64,000 bases of DNA from Palsa-965 sp044448685 (lineage in GTDB: Bacteria > Bacteroidota > Bacteroidia > Palsa-965). The notes below the pieces were generated by a model that saw nothing but the letters and a program-made list of their open reading frames with translations, was not told where the DNA came from and did no database searches. This document shows positions 33,450 through 41,735 of this stretch, piece after piece. The translations under genes were made by a program, and so were the position numbers. The DNA is taken from assembly GCA_044448685.1 (NCBI GenBank), contig JBIOHC010000003.1, positions 62,001-126,000 on the forward strand. The letters are read 5' to 3'. Position 1 is the stretch's first letter. Each line of letters opens with the position of its first letter.

Positions 33450-34445
33450 TCAGGCCAGGTTATCGGTCAGTTTTTGCATTTCCAGAGCAGGTGACTTGCG
33501 TTCATACAGTACCCGGTAAACCGCTTCGCTGACAGGCATTTTAACCTTGTATTTCTTATTGATTTCATGAATGCATTTTACACCGTAATACCCTTCGGCA
33601 ATCATACTCATTTCGAGCTGGGCGTTTTTAACCGAATAGCCTTTACCTACCATTGCACCGAATGTACGGTTACGGCTGAACTGGGAATAGGCTGTAACAA
33701 GCAGATCACCCAGATAGGCCGAATCCATGATGTCGCGGTTAATGGGGTGAACCTTGTCAACAAAACGTTTTATTTCCTGTATGGCATTCGAAATCAGGAC
33801 GGCCTGAAAATTATCTCCATAACCCAGCCCATGATATATTCCACTTGCTATGGCATACACATTTTTTAGCACAGCTGAATACTCTGTGCCGTAAATATCA
33901 TCCGAAACGGTTGTTTTGATATAGCGACATTCCAGGCAGGATGCTATATAGGCCGCTGTTTGTTTATGCTGTGATGCAATAGTCAGGTAGGACAATTTTT
34001 CCAAAGCAACCTCCTCTGCATGACAAGGGCCGGTAATTACTCCGATACGGTTGAAAGGAATACCAAAGATCTTATTAACATATTCCCCTACAATCAGGTT
34101 ATGCTCGGGAACGATTCCCTTCACAGCTGAGAAAACTGTTTTCCCTTTGAAGAGGTCTTTGCCCAATCCTTTCAGTAAAGAGTTCAGAAATGCAGAAGGT
34201 ACTGCCAGGATCAGAATATCCGCATGGTGTATTGCTTTCCGGATATCAGAAAATAAATGGAGCTTGTCGGTATCGAACTGTACCGAGCTGATATAATTCG
34301 GATTGTGTCCGTACTTTTTTATAAACGAAATGGTCTCTTCCTTCCTGACCCACCAGGAAACCGACTTCATATTGTTGCACAGCATCTTAACCAATGCAGT
34401 AGCCCAGCTTCCACCTCCTATAACTGCTATTCTGGGCTCCTTCAT
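33450..34445 (-). CDS. gpsA: Glycerol-3-phosphate dehydrogenase [NAD(P)+]
   Basis: This 331-residue enzyme makes sn-glycerol-3-phosphate for phospholipids from dihydroxyacetone phosphate. It has the dinucleotide loop IGGGSWATAL, AVPSAFLN, TGPCHAEEVA and the ending block YGAVLKNVYAIASGI (here YSAVLKNVYA) with the conserved Lys, then RNRTFG-type FSRNRTFGAMVGKG. Length is normal. The gene starts three bases after the lysS stop codon, so both probably share a transcript. Confidence 0.96.
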   Translation of the reverse strand: MKEPRIAVIGGGSWATALVKMLCNNMKSVSWWVRKEETISFIKKYGHNPNYISSVQFDTDKLHLFSDIRKAIHHADILILAVPSAFLNSLLKGLGKDLFKGKTVFSAVKGIVPEHNLIVGEYVNKIFGIPFNRIGVITGPCHAEEVALEKLSYLTIASQHKQTAAYIASCLECRYIKTTVSDDIYGTEYSAVLKNVYAIASGIYHGLGYGDNFQAVLISNAIQEIKRFVDKVHPINRDIMDSAYLGDLLVTAYSQFSRNRTFGAMVGKGYSVKNAQLEMSMIAEGYYGVKCIHEINKKYKVKMPVSEAVYRVLYERKSPALEMQKLTDNLA

Positions 34446-34448
34446 GAC

Positions 34449-35960
34449 CTATGCTTCAGGTCGCATTTGTGGGAAAAACAATACATCCTGTATACTGGGC
34501 ACATTGGTCATAATCATGGCCAGGCGGTCAATACCCATACCCATTCCTGAAGTAGGGGGCATTCCGTATTCCAGGGCTCTCAAAAAATCGTGATCAATAT
34601 ACATGGCTTCTTTATCGCCCCGTTCCATCAGTTTTACCTGGTCCTCAAAACGGTTACGCTGATCAACCGGGTCGTTCAGCTCCGAATAGGCATTGCACAA
34701 TTCCTTGCCATTCACCATCAGTTCAAAACGCTCCACCAGTCCTTCCTTACTGCGGTGCTTTTTACAAAGGGGTGACATTTCAAGCGGGTAGTCGGTGATG
34801 AATGTAGGCTGTATATAATTGCCTTCGCATTTGGCTCCGAAAATTTCATCAATCAGTTTTCCCTTGCCCATAGCTTTATCGGCATGTATACCCAGCTTCT
34901 GGCAGGTATCACGAAGCTGGTTTTCATCCATAGCCGAAATGTCTATTCCAGTATGCTCCTGAATAGCCTCGTACATGGTAATACGTTTGAAGGGGCGCTG
35001 AAAGTCTATGACCTTATCACCTACCTGTACCTTGGTATCCCCGTGCAGATCCATAGCCACTTTTTCAAGCATCTCTTCGGTAAAATCCATCATCCAGTTA
35101 TAATCCTTGTAGGCCACATAAATCTCCATCACGGTAAATTCAGGATTGTGGGTGCGGTCCATACCTTCGTTACGGAAGTCTTTGGCGAATTCATAGACTC
35201 CGTCATAGCCACCGACAATAAGTCTTTTCAGATACAGTTCATTGGCAATACGAAGGTACAGTGGAATATCGAGTGCGTTGTGATGCGTTGTAAAAGGCCG
35301 TGCTGCAGCACCTCCGGGAATAGGCTGCAGAATGGGGGTTTCCACTTCAAGATAGCCTTTGCTGTTAAATGTTTCACGCAAAGACTGTACAAGTTGTGTA
35401 CGCTTACGGAAGCGTTCTCTTACTTCAGGATCGATGATCATGTTCACATAACGCTGGCGATAGATGAATTCGGGATCGGTAACATCATTATGCGATACCC
35501 CTTCCGCGTCCGTAGTAACAACAGGCAATGGACGGAGGGCTTTGCTGAGTATGGAGTAGTGTGTGACATGTATGGAAATTTCACCGGTCTTGGTGGTAAA
35601 TACATATCCTTTGATTCCTACAATATCTCCCAGATCGCTCAGCTTTTTAAAAACTGCATCATACATTGTCTTGTCTTCACCGGGACAGATATCATCGCGG
35701 CGAATATAAAGCTGTATACGACCTGTGCTATCCTGTATGACTGCGAAACAGGCTTTGCCCATATCGCGTATGCTCATGATACGACCTGCAATACTGATGT
35801 TTTTATAGCTTGTCTTATCTCGTTCGTAATTCTCCTTGATATCGCGGGCGAATACATTTATTTCAAACAGGTTGGCCGGATAGGGATCTATACCCAGGTT
35901 TCGCAGTTCTTCACATTTCTGGCGACGGATAATTTCCTGTTCGGATAAGTCTTGGGACAT
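34449..35960 (-). CDS. lysS: Lysyl-tRNA synthetase, class II
   Basis: Starting at the ATG at 35960 (MSQDLSEQEIIRRQ), this is a 503-residue class II synthetase. A TTG six codons upstream is the only longer start. It has the N-terminal OB fold (SIAGRIMSIRDMGK), motif 2 RNEGMDRTHNPEFT and motif 3 GMGMGIDRLAM. It charges tRNA-Lys in the cytoplasm. A TATATTTG box lies 15 bases before this ATG, so it has its own promoter, overlapping the gap after the thioredoxin-like gene. Confidence 0.97.
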   Translation of the reverse strand: MSQDLSEQEIIRRQKCEELRNLGIDPYPANLFEINVFARDIKENYERDKTSYKNISIAGRIMSIRDMGKACFAVIQDSTGRIQLYIRRDDICPGEDKTMYDAVFKKLSDLGDIVGIKGYVFTTKTGEISIHVTHYSILSKALRPLPVVTTDAEGVSHNDVTDPEFIYRQRYVNMIIDPEVRERFRKRTQLVQSLRETFNSKGYLEVETPILQPIPGGAAARPFTTHHNALDIPLYLRIANELYLKRLIVGGYDGVYEFAKDFRNEGMDRTHNPEFTVMEIYVAYKDYNWMMDFTEEMLEKVAMDLHGDTKVQVGDKVIDFQRPFKRITMYEAIQEHTGIDISAMDENQLRDTCQKLGIHADKAMGKGKLIDEIFGAKCEGNYIQPTFITDYPLEMSPLCKKHRSKEGLVERFELMVNGKELCNAYSELNDPVDQRNRFEDQVKLMERGDKEAMYIDHDFLRALEYGMPPTSGMGMGIDRLAMIMTNVPSIQDVLFFPQMRPEA

Positions 35961-35975
35961 TGGAATGAGTTTGTG

Positions 35976-35983
35976 CAAATATA
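35976..35983 (-). promoter_or_regulatory. lysS -7 box
   Basis: TATATTTG on the minus strand, 15 bases before the lysS ATG, matches TAnnTTTG. No clear TTG is seen at the usual distance upstream, which would lie inside the preceding gene. Confidence 0.5.
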
Positions 35984-35996
35984 GAAATTTAGGGCT

Positions 35997-37241
35997 CTAT
36001 TCAGCGAGGAGCTTTTGGAGAAAACGATCATTTTCCTCTTTAAACCGGTCGAAATACACTCCCGTTCCGGGGCCGGTGAAACCGGTATAGATTTTCCTGA
36101 CCCGTCCTTTTTTATCGATATAGATTGTCGTCGGGAAAGCCATCACGGCATTCAGCATAGGAAGGGCTTCTGAAGCCTCCCGGGTTCCGGATTTTCCTGT
36201 TATCAGAAAATCATACCCTGCATGAAAACGGGTTTTGACCTTGTTCAGATTTGCGGCTGCTTTTACCGGATCGGTAGTTTTTTCAAATGCCAAAGCCACC
36301 ACTTCCAGTCCTTTTGCGTTCAGATTAGAATACTCCCCGGCAAGGTAAGCCGTTTCATCCATACAGTTCGGACACCAGGAGCCCATGATCTGTATGATCA
36401 CCACTTTGTTTTTGTAGCGCTCATCTTCCAGACTTACATCTTTCCCTTCTGAATTCTTGTAACGGAACGCTATTTTATCAAATCCTTTTTTAAGAAAGGT
36501 CAGTGAATCCGGATTATGAAGGGAGAATTTATCATTGCGCCGGGCAGTCCATTTCTCAAAACCTGTAGTTCCCGAATATGCATCACCGGAAAGTGTGGAG
36601 TCCGGTTTTATTTTCCATTTGAAATAATAGGCATGACTGCCATCGAAGCAGGACATATAAATCCAGTCTGTACACGCATACCCGCTCAGATAGCGGTAGT
36701 CGCCTGTTTCGGTCAGAAAGGTTCCGTTTACGGAATGTTCACTCTGGCTATAGCGGAAAATTCCGATTGCTTTATAGCTCGGTTCATCAGCGGGGCTGAA
36801 GGTTACTTCCCAGCGGGAAGAGGAAAGGAGATTAAAGACCGGCAATGATTTATCGCAGGTAAATTCCCTTCCATAATACGCCCTGAAAGGTGTTTCCTGA
36901 TGATCCTTGCGGGAATGGTTGATCCAGGTTCCTTCCATCTCCTTTCCCCCCTCTTTCACCTGTATGCGGAATTCGGAATCGTACAAAGGCATTTTGAAAT
37001 TGAAGGAATCAACAACAGCAGTGATTTGATCTATCTCTATTTTCTCTTCTCCATTGCGTATTTCAAGTGATGTGCCTGTCTTGGTTTTTTTATATTCAAA
37101 ATAAAAAGGGAGTCGGGTTGTTCCGTTGAGCTGCAGTTCGCCCTGCCAGGTACCGGCTTTGGGGAGTATGGCTTTCTGTGCGCAAGCCGAAACCGCTGCA
37201 AAACTGAGTAAGAGAATGACGTGTAAGGCCCTTATTTTCAT
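35997..37241 (-). CDS. TlpA-type thioredoxin-like lipoprotein
   Basis: This 414-residue protein has a lipoprotein signal (SFAAVSACAQ; Cys20). The N-terminal 240 residues read as beta strands (DUF4369-like or lipocalin-like sheet), and the C-terminal 170 form a TlpA thioredoxin fold with the active site WCPNCMDE and the cis-Pro segment (AFPTTIYIDKKGRVRKI). It would reduce or exchange disulfides in exported proteins at the envelope. The arrangement is typical of Bacteroidota. It lies 36 bases upstream of lysS. Confidence 0.88.
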   Translation of the reverse strand: MKIRALHVILLLSFAAVSACAQKAILPKAGTWQGELQLNGTTRLPFYFEYKKTKTGTSLEIRNGEEKIEIDQITAVVDSFNFKMPLYDSEFRIQVKEGGKEMEGTWINHSRKDHQETPFRAYYGREFTCDKSLPVFNLLSSSRWEVTFSPADEPSYKAIGIFRYSQSEHSVNGTFLTETGDYRYLSGYACTDWIYMSCFDGSHAYYFKWKIKPDSTLSGDAYSGTTGFEKWTARRNDKFSLHNPDSLTFLKKGFDKIAFRYKNSEGKDVSLEDERYKNKVVIIQIMGSWCPNCMDETAYLAGEYSNLNAKGLEVVALAFEKTTDPVKAAANLNKVKTRFHAGYDFLITGKSGTREASEALPMLNAVMAFPTTIYIDKKGRVRKIYTGFTGPGTGVYFDRFKEENDRFLQKLLAE

Positions 37242-37287
37242 GAGCCTAATTTAGGTATTATATCAGCAGGCTTACCCGACTTTTTCT

Positions 37288-37295
37288 TAACTTTG
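37288..37295 (+). promoter_or_regulatory. -7 box four bases before a start codon
   Basis: TAACTTTG, a full TAnnTTTG match, ends four bases before the ATG at 37300. If it is used, transcription would start at or next to the ATG, giving a leaderless mRNA. No clear -33 element is seen. Confidence 0.5.
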
Positions 37296-37299
37296 AGTC

Positions 37300-37500
37300 A
37301 TGCCCAAGCTGATCATTCATAATCCTCCACTTAGCCGGGAAGAAATAGCCGACAGGAGACTCGAAGAGAACCTGAAAAGGACTCCCCGGGAACGGATCGC
37401 TTTGATGTTTGAACTCAACAAGCTATCAGCTAAGCTTAAAAAAGGCCCGTTGAAAGAGCCTCAGGGACTCGGAGTGGTTGTAAAGCGCAGCCCCCTATGA
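37300..37500 (+). CDS. Small partner protein of a nucleotidyltransferase
   Basis: This 66-residue, Lys/Arg-rich protein (MPKLIIHNPPLSREEIADRR) is mostly helical, with LKRTPRERIALMFELNKLSAKLKKG, and has no signal. Its stop overlaps the next ATG (ATGA, 37497-37500), so the two are coupled. Small genes of this kind often precede stand-alone nucleotidyltransferases in toxin-antitoxin-like pairs. The sequence does not show whether this is one. Its -7 box suggests a leaderless mRNA. Confidence 0.65.
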   Translation: MPKLIIHNPPLSREEIADRRLEENLKRTPRERIALMFELNKLSAKLKKGPLKEPQGLGVVVKRSPL

Positions 37501-37973
37501 GTTTGTTTGACCCGGACGGACTCAGTTTTCTTTCTGCCCTTCACACAAACAAGGTTCGGTTTATGCTTGTCGGAGGAATCGCCGTTAACTATTATGGACA
37601 TTCCAGAGCAACCGGAGATATTGATTTATGGGTTGAGGACTCCCTTTCAAACCGGCACAATCTTGTATCTGCATTAAAGGATTATGGGATTGAACAGGCG
37701 GAGATTTTTTTAACGCTTCCATTATTGGCTGGATATTCTGAAGTACTCCTCAACAGCGGCGTATACATTGACCTGATGTCAGAGCTCCAGTTTTTCAAAA
37801 AGGACTCCTTCTTTGAATGTTATGAGTTGGCTGAGGTTTTTGAAGTTGACCAAATTGATCTTAAAGTCCTCCACATTAACCGCCTCATAGAAGAGAAAAA
37901 AAAATCGTCCCGATCCAAAGACCGGGATGATGCAGAAATGCTGGAAGCTATTCTTCGTAAACGGAAAGTCTGA
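37497..37973 (+). CDS. Stand-alone nucleotidyltransferase (AbiEii/DUF6036-like)
   Basis: This 158-residue protein has the nucleotidyltransferase signature FMLVGGIAVNYYGHSRATGDIDLWV: a GG loop and the DID metal-binding pair at about residues 40-42. A further Asp lies in VYIDLMSEL. The C-terminal helix contains RSKDRDDAEMLEAI. Relatives act as AbiEii-type toxins or MNT proteins that modify nucleotides or tRNA. Which applies here is unknown. It is coupled to the 66-residue gene and its end is three bases from the converging dehydrogenase gene. Confidence 0.8.
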   Translation: MSLFDPDGLSFLSALHTNKVRFMLVGGIAVNYYGHSRATGDIDLWVEDSLSNRHNLVSALKDYGIEQAEIFLTLPLLAGYSEVLLNSGVYIDLMSELQFFKKDSFFECYELAEVFEVDQIDLKVLHINRLIEEKKKSSRSKDRDDAEMLEAILRKRKV

Positions 37974-37976
37974 TTC

Positions 37977-39536
37977 CTAGATATTGAAATTAATCCCTTG
38001 TGCCAGCGGCAACTTGGAACCGTAATTGATCGTGTTGGTTTGGCGGCGCATATATACTTTCCAGGCATCGGAACCGCTTTCCCTTCCTCCACCTGTTTCC
38101 TTCTCACCACCGAAAGCACCACCTATTTCAGCACCGGAAGTTCCGATATTGACGTTGGCAATACCGCAGTCTGAACCGGAAGCAGCCAGAAAGGCTTCCA
38201 TTTCGCACATGTTATTGGTAAAGATTGACGATGATAGTCCCTGCGGAACACCGTTCTGCATGGCAATGGCTTCTTCGATCGTTTTGTATTTCATGACATA
38301 CAGGATAGGCGCAAATGTTTCTTCCTGTACAATATGATATTCATTCTTAGCCTCTACAATGCAAGGCTTCACGTAGCAGCAGCTTTCGTATCCGTCGCCT
38401 GCAACCACACCTCCATCCACAACAATTTTTCCGCCTTCTGTTTTGGCGCGCTCAATAGCGGTGAGGTAATCATCAACCGCTTTTTTATCAATCAGTGGCC
38501 CCACGTGGTTATTTGCATCCAGTGGATTTCCGATTTTCAGCTGTCCGTATGCATTCTTCAGCACATTCAGGGTTTTATCGTAAATGCTTTCATGAATGAT
38601 GAGCCTGCGGGTGGAAGTGCAACGCTGACCGGCAGTACCAACAGCTCCGAATACGGATCCTACAAGCACCATACTGAGGTCTGCGTGCTCGGAAACTATG
38701 ATTGCATTGTTACCACCCAGTTCAAGGATTGTTTTTCCGAAACGGCGTGCAACACTTTCGGACACGATACGACCTATACGGGTTGAACCGGTAAAGGAAA
38801 CCAGGGGAACACGTTTATCATTATTCATCAGATCCCCGACCGGATTACCTATAAGCAGACAGCTGACTCCTTCCGGGATATCATTCTTTTTCAGTACATC
38901 GGTAATAATATTCTGACAGGCAATGGCACAAAGAGGGGTTTTGGAGCTTGGTTTCCAAATACAGACATCTCCGCAAACCCAGGCTAGCATGGCATTCCAG
39001 CTCCATACGGCAACAGGGAAGTTAAAAGCTGAAATAATTCCAACAATTCCCAATGGGTGGTACTGTTCATACATACGGTGCTGGGGACGCTCACTGTGCA
39101 TGGTAAGACCATAGAGCTGACGGGAAAGACCCACAGCGAAATCACAGATATCGATCATCTCCTGCACTTCGCCTAAACCTTCCTGCAGGCTTTTTCCCAT
39201 TTCATAGGAAACGAGTTTGCCGAGGGGATCTTTGTATTTGCGCAGCTGGTCGCCCATCTGACGTACCATTTCTCCTCTTTTCGGTGCTGGAACATCCCTC
39301 CACACCTTGAATGCAGCCTCGGCAGTTTTTACGATATGCTCATAATCGGCAGCGGTGGCCGTATGGATGGAGCCGATCAGCTGCCCGTTGACAGGAGAAA
39401 ATGATTCTATTTTAGGACCCTTGGTCTGGAAATGTTTTGTTCCGGTAGATGCTCCATAATTCTGGGCTTCTATACCGAGTTGTTTCAATACCTGTTCGAT
39501 ACCGAATGTATCCTTGGAAAGTGTGGTGGTTGACAT
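37977..39536 (-). CDS. Aldehyde dehydrogenase, ALDH7 (aminoadipate-semialdehyde) type
   Basis: This 519-residue NAD-dependent dehydrogenase resembles ALDH7 (antiquitin), which oxidises alpha-aminoadipic semialdehyde and piperideine-6-carboxylate in lysine catabolism. The N-terminal YEQYHPLGIVGIISAFNFP, the catalytic Glu in ILELGGNN and the nucleophile Cys in GTAGQRCTSTRR are present, as are the family's TEGGKIVVDGG and QEETFAPILYV. It appears monocistronic, with its own -7 box. Lysine catabolism is inferred from the subfamily. Confidence 0.9.
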   Translation of the reverse strand: MSTTTLSKDTFGIEQVLKQLGIEAQNYGASTGTKHFQTKGPKIESFSPVNGQLIGSIHTATAADYEHIVKTAEAAFKVWRDVPAPKRGEMVRQMGDQLRKYKDPLGKLVSYEMGKSLQEGLGEVQEMIDICDFAVGLSRQLYGLTMHSERPQHRMYEQYHPLGIVGIISAFNFPVAVWSWNAMLAWVCGDVCIWKPSSKTPLCAIACQNIITDVLKKNDIPEGVSCLLIGNPVGDLMNNDKRVPLVSFTGSTRIGRIVSESVARRFGKTILELGGNNAIIVSEHADLSMVLVGSVFGAVGTAGQRCTSTRRLIIHESIYDKTLNVLKNAYGQLKIGNPLDANNHVGPLIDKKAVDDYLTAIERAKTEGGKIVVDGGVVAGDGYESCCYVKPCIVEAKNEYHIVQEETFAPILYVMKYKTIEEAIAMQNGVPQGLSSSIFTNNMCEMEAFLAASGSDCGIANVNIGTSGAEIGGAFGGEKETGGGRESGSDAWKVYMRRQTNTINYGSKLPLAQGINFNI

Positions 39537-39562
39537 ATGCAGTGTTTTTTGGTAAAGCCTTG

Positions 39563-39570
39563 CAAAATTA
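39563..39570 (-). promoter_or_regulatory. Probable -7 box of the ALDH7 gene
   Basis: TAATTTTG on the minus strand matches TAnnTTTG, 26 bases before the ATG. A TTG at 39587-39589 gives a 16-base spacing, shorter than usual. Confidence 0.4.
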
Positions 39571-39585
39571 ACACAATTGCCCGAA

Positions 39586-40359
39586 TCAATGCGGCTTGGG
39601 CTGTGTTTTGTTCTCCACAGTCTGTGCAGGTGGTATAGACCTGTTATAGATGATTTTAGCAGCTACGGAAAGGACCTGATTGCTGATCTTTTTGGGATCA
39701 TTCTGTCCGGGTTCGAATTTTACCTTTGCCAGTCCCCCTCCGACTTGTTTGCCAAGTACATCATAGGTTGTAAAATGTACCCAGGCTTCCCGTTGAGGAA
39801 CAAGATCGGTAGAAACAGCACCTTTCAGATCCAGTTCGGAGATAAAAACAAACAGTTCGGCTCCGTATTTTTTATGCATGGCTTCGAGTAATCCGGGCTG
39901 GTTGATAACGGTACGCATATAACGCTCTTCATCACCGTGAGTAGGTGTGGTGATCTGCCCGTTGCTGACACTTTTCTGATCATCCGGTTTTTCCTTTCCC
40001 GAGCAAAGAGTGTATTTGTAACCTATAGATTTGTAAATAAACCGGAGATCCTTGCCTGTCTTACTCGTGTCTTTGAGCAGGGATACAGGTTTATAGGTAA
40101 TCTTAAACCTGGACATGAGCTGATTGTCTAAGCCCTGACGAAGAGTTTCCCTTATCTGAGGCACTGTCATCTTTGTTTCCTTATTGATGCTTCTGTCAAT
40201 ATCCGACATATACATCTTCCTTTCGGGAGGAATGATCAGCATCTTTGTCTTAACCGGTGCAGGTGCTTTATCTGCTTCATTATCCTTCTTCTCCTGAGCA
40301 GTACCAGCCAGGGAGTAGAAAAACAGGATCAGGAAGCAAGAGGAAGCAAACCTGTTCAT
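39586..40359 (-). CDS. Exported protein of unknown function
   Basis: This 257-residue protein has a signal peptide (FLILFFYSLAGTAQ) and no lipobox. The mature part contains a stretch rich in Lys and Asp (KKDNEADKAPAPVK), then MLIIPPERKMYMSDIDRSINK and alternating strands (AELFVFISELDLKG, REAWVHFTTYDVLGK). No catalytic motif is visible. It starts eight bases after rseP and is the last gene of the M23-dxr-rseP operon. Perhaps an envelope stress or assembly factor, but this is only context. Confidence 0.7.
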   Translation of the reverse strand: MNRFASSCFLILFFYSLAGTAQEKKDNEADKAPAPVKTKMLIIPPERKMYMSDIDRSINKETKMTVPQIRETLRQGLDNQLMSRFKITYKPVSLLKDTSKTGKDLRFIYKSIGYKYTLCSGKEKPDDQKSVSNGQITTPTHGDEERYMRTVINQPGLLEAMHKKYGAELFVFISELDLKGAVSTDLVPQREAWVHFTTYDVLGKQVGGGLAKVKFEPGQNDPKKISNQVLSVAAKIIYNRSIPPAQTVENKTQPKPH

Positions 40360-40367
40360 TGGCAGGA

Positions 40368-41690
40368 TCAGTTTCTTAAATGCCTGAAGACATCATTGCC
40401 ATTGGCAAAGACAAAGAGGGCAAGAAGCAATACCATTCCGGCCAGCTGTGCATATTCCATCACTTTCTGGTTTGGTTTGCGCCGGGTAATCATTTCATAC
40501 AACAGAAACATGACATGGCCTCCGTCCAGAGCAGGAATAGGAAGAATATTCATGAATGCAAGAATGATGGAAATAAATGCTGTCAGATTCCAGAACGAAG
40601 CCCAGTCCCATACCGGAGCAAACAAGCTGCCGAAGGTGCCGAAACCGCCCATCTGTTTGACCCCTTCTTTCGTAAAGACATATTTGAAATTACTTACATA
40701 AGCACTCAATTTTTCCGAAGCAAGTTCGAATCCTTTGGGGATAGATTGAAAAAAGGAATAGTGTTCTGTTTTCGAAGGCAGGAATTTATCATAACTGCGC
40801 TGATAGACTCCAATATGTCCATCGTCTGTAACATTTACCTGTATTGACATTTTCTTTCCATCCCGGATTATTCCAAGGCTGGCAGTTTTTCCTGACAGAG
40901 GTTCTATCTTAGGAAAGAATTCCTCGAAATAGCGAATAGAATCCTTGTTGACAGCAACAATCTGATCTCCTTTGCGGATACCGGCTTTTATTGCAGGATC
41001 TCCCTCACGTAAACTGTTAACAATGAAAGGATAAGCCGGGGCAATAAGACCCTTTTTCTTCTTGGTAAGCAGGGTTTTCTGAACAAAGGTATCGGGTATT
41101 AAAATAGTTTTTGTTTCTCCGTTTCTGTCAACGATAAAGACTTTTGCCTTATCATTTACAATTTTAGGCCCTATCTCATCAAAATTCACAACCTTTTTTC
41201 CATCTATGGAAATGACCTTGTCTCCGGTCTGAAAACCCAGGTTAACCATTTCAGGGACAAATACAGCTCCAAACTTCGCATTCTGAATCGGCAATACTGT
41301 TACACCCCATACAAATGCAATCATGCAGTAAATAAGGAATCCCAGAATTATATTGACGGTAACACCACCCAGCATAACAATGAGTCTTTGCCAGGCCGGC
41401 TTGGAACGGAATTCCCAGTCCTTGGCAGGTTCTTTCATCTGTTCCTTATCCATAGACTCATCGACCATGCCTGCAATTTTTACATAACCGCCAAGAGGCA
41501 GCCAGCCAATACCATATTCGGTATCGCCTTTTTTAAATTTGAACAGGGAGAACCAGGGATCAAAAAAGAGGTAGAATTTTTCCACTCTTATTTTGAACAG
41601 ACGGGCAGGAATAAAATGTCCGGCCTCATGTAATATGATGAGTATAGAAAGACTGAGAATCAGTTGTGCAGCCTTGATTAATATTTCCAT
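40368..41690 (-). CDS. rseP: Site-2 protease RseP (M50 family)
   Basis: This 440-residue inner-membrane zinc metalloprotease cleaves anti-sigma factors and remnant signal peptides. The zinc site HEAGH is at 21-25 in the first helix, and the second zinc/PDZ-flanked motif ALDGGHVMF lies near 400. Two PDZ domains occupy about 115-300 (GFQTGDKVISIDGKKV, AGIRKGDQIVAVNKD). Length and topology are normal. A sigma/anti-sigma pair at 15083-16631 could be a substrate, but that is speculation. It lies 45 bases after dxr. Confidence 0.95.
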   Translation of the reverse strand: MEILIKAAQLILSLSILIILHEAGHFIPARLFKIRVEKFYLFFDPWFSLFKFKKGDTEYGIGWLPLGGYVKIAGMVDESMDKEQMKEPAKDWEFRSKPAWQRLIVMLGGVTVNIILGFLIYCMIAFVWGVTVLPIQNAKFGAVFVPEMVNLGFQTGDKVISIDGKKVVNFDEIGPKIVNDKAKVFIVDRNGETKTILIPDTFVQKTLLTKKKKGLIAPAYPFIVNSLREGDPAIKAGIRKGDQIVAVNKDSIRYFEEFFPKIEPLSGKTASLGIIRDGKKMSIQVNVTDDGHIGVYQRSYDKFLPSKTEHYSFFQSIPKGFELASEKLSAYVSNFKYVFTKEGVKQMGGFGTFGSLFAPVWDWASFWNLTAFISIILAFMNILPIPALDGGHVMFLLYEMITRRKPNQKVMEYAQLAGMVLLLALFVFANGNDVFRHLRN

Positions 41691-41735
41691 TAGGGTGTTT
41701 TAATAACGTGTAAAGTTACAGAATTAAAGCCAGAA

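Noticed and set aside
34884..35948. 354-residue open frame opposite lysS
   Set aside because: Lies fully within lysS on the other strand, with a non-protein-like composition.
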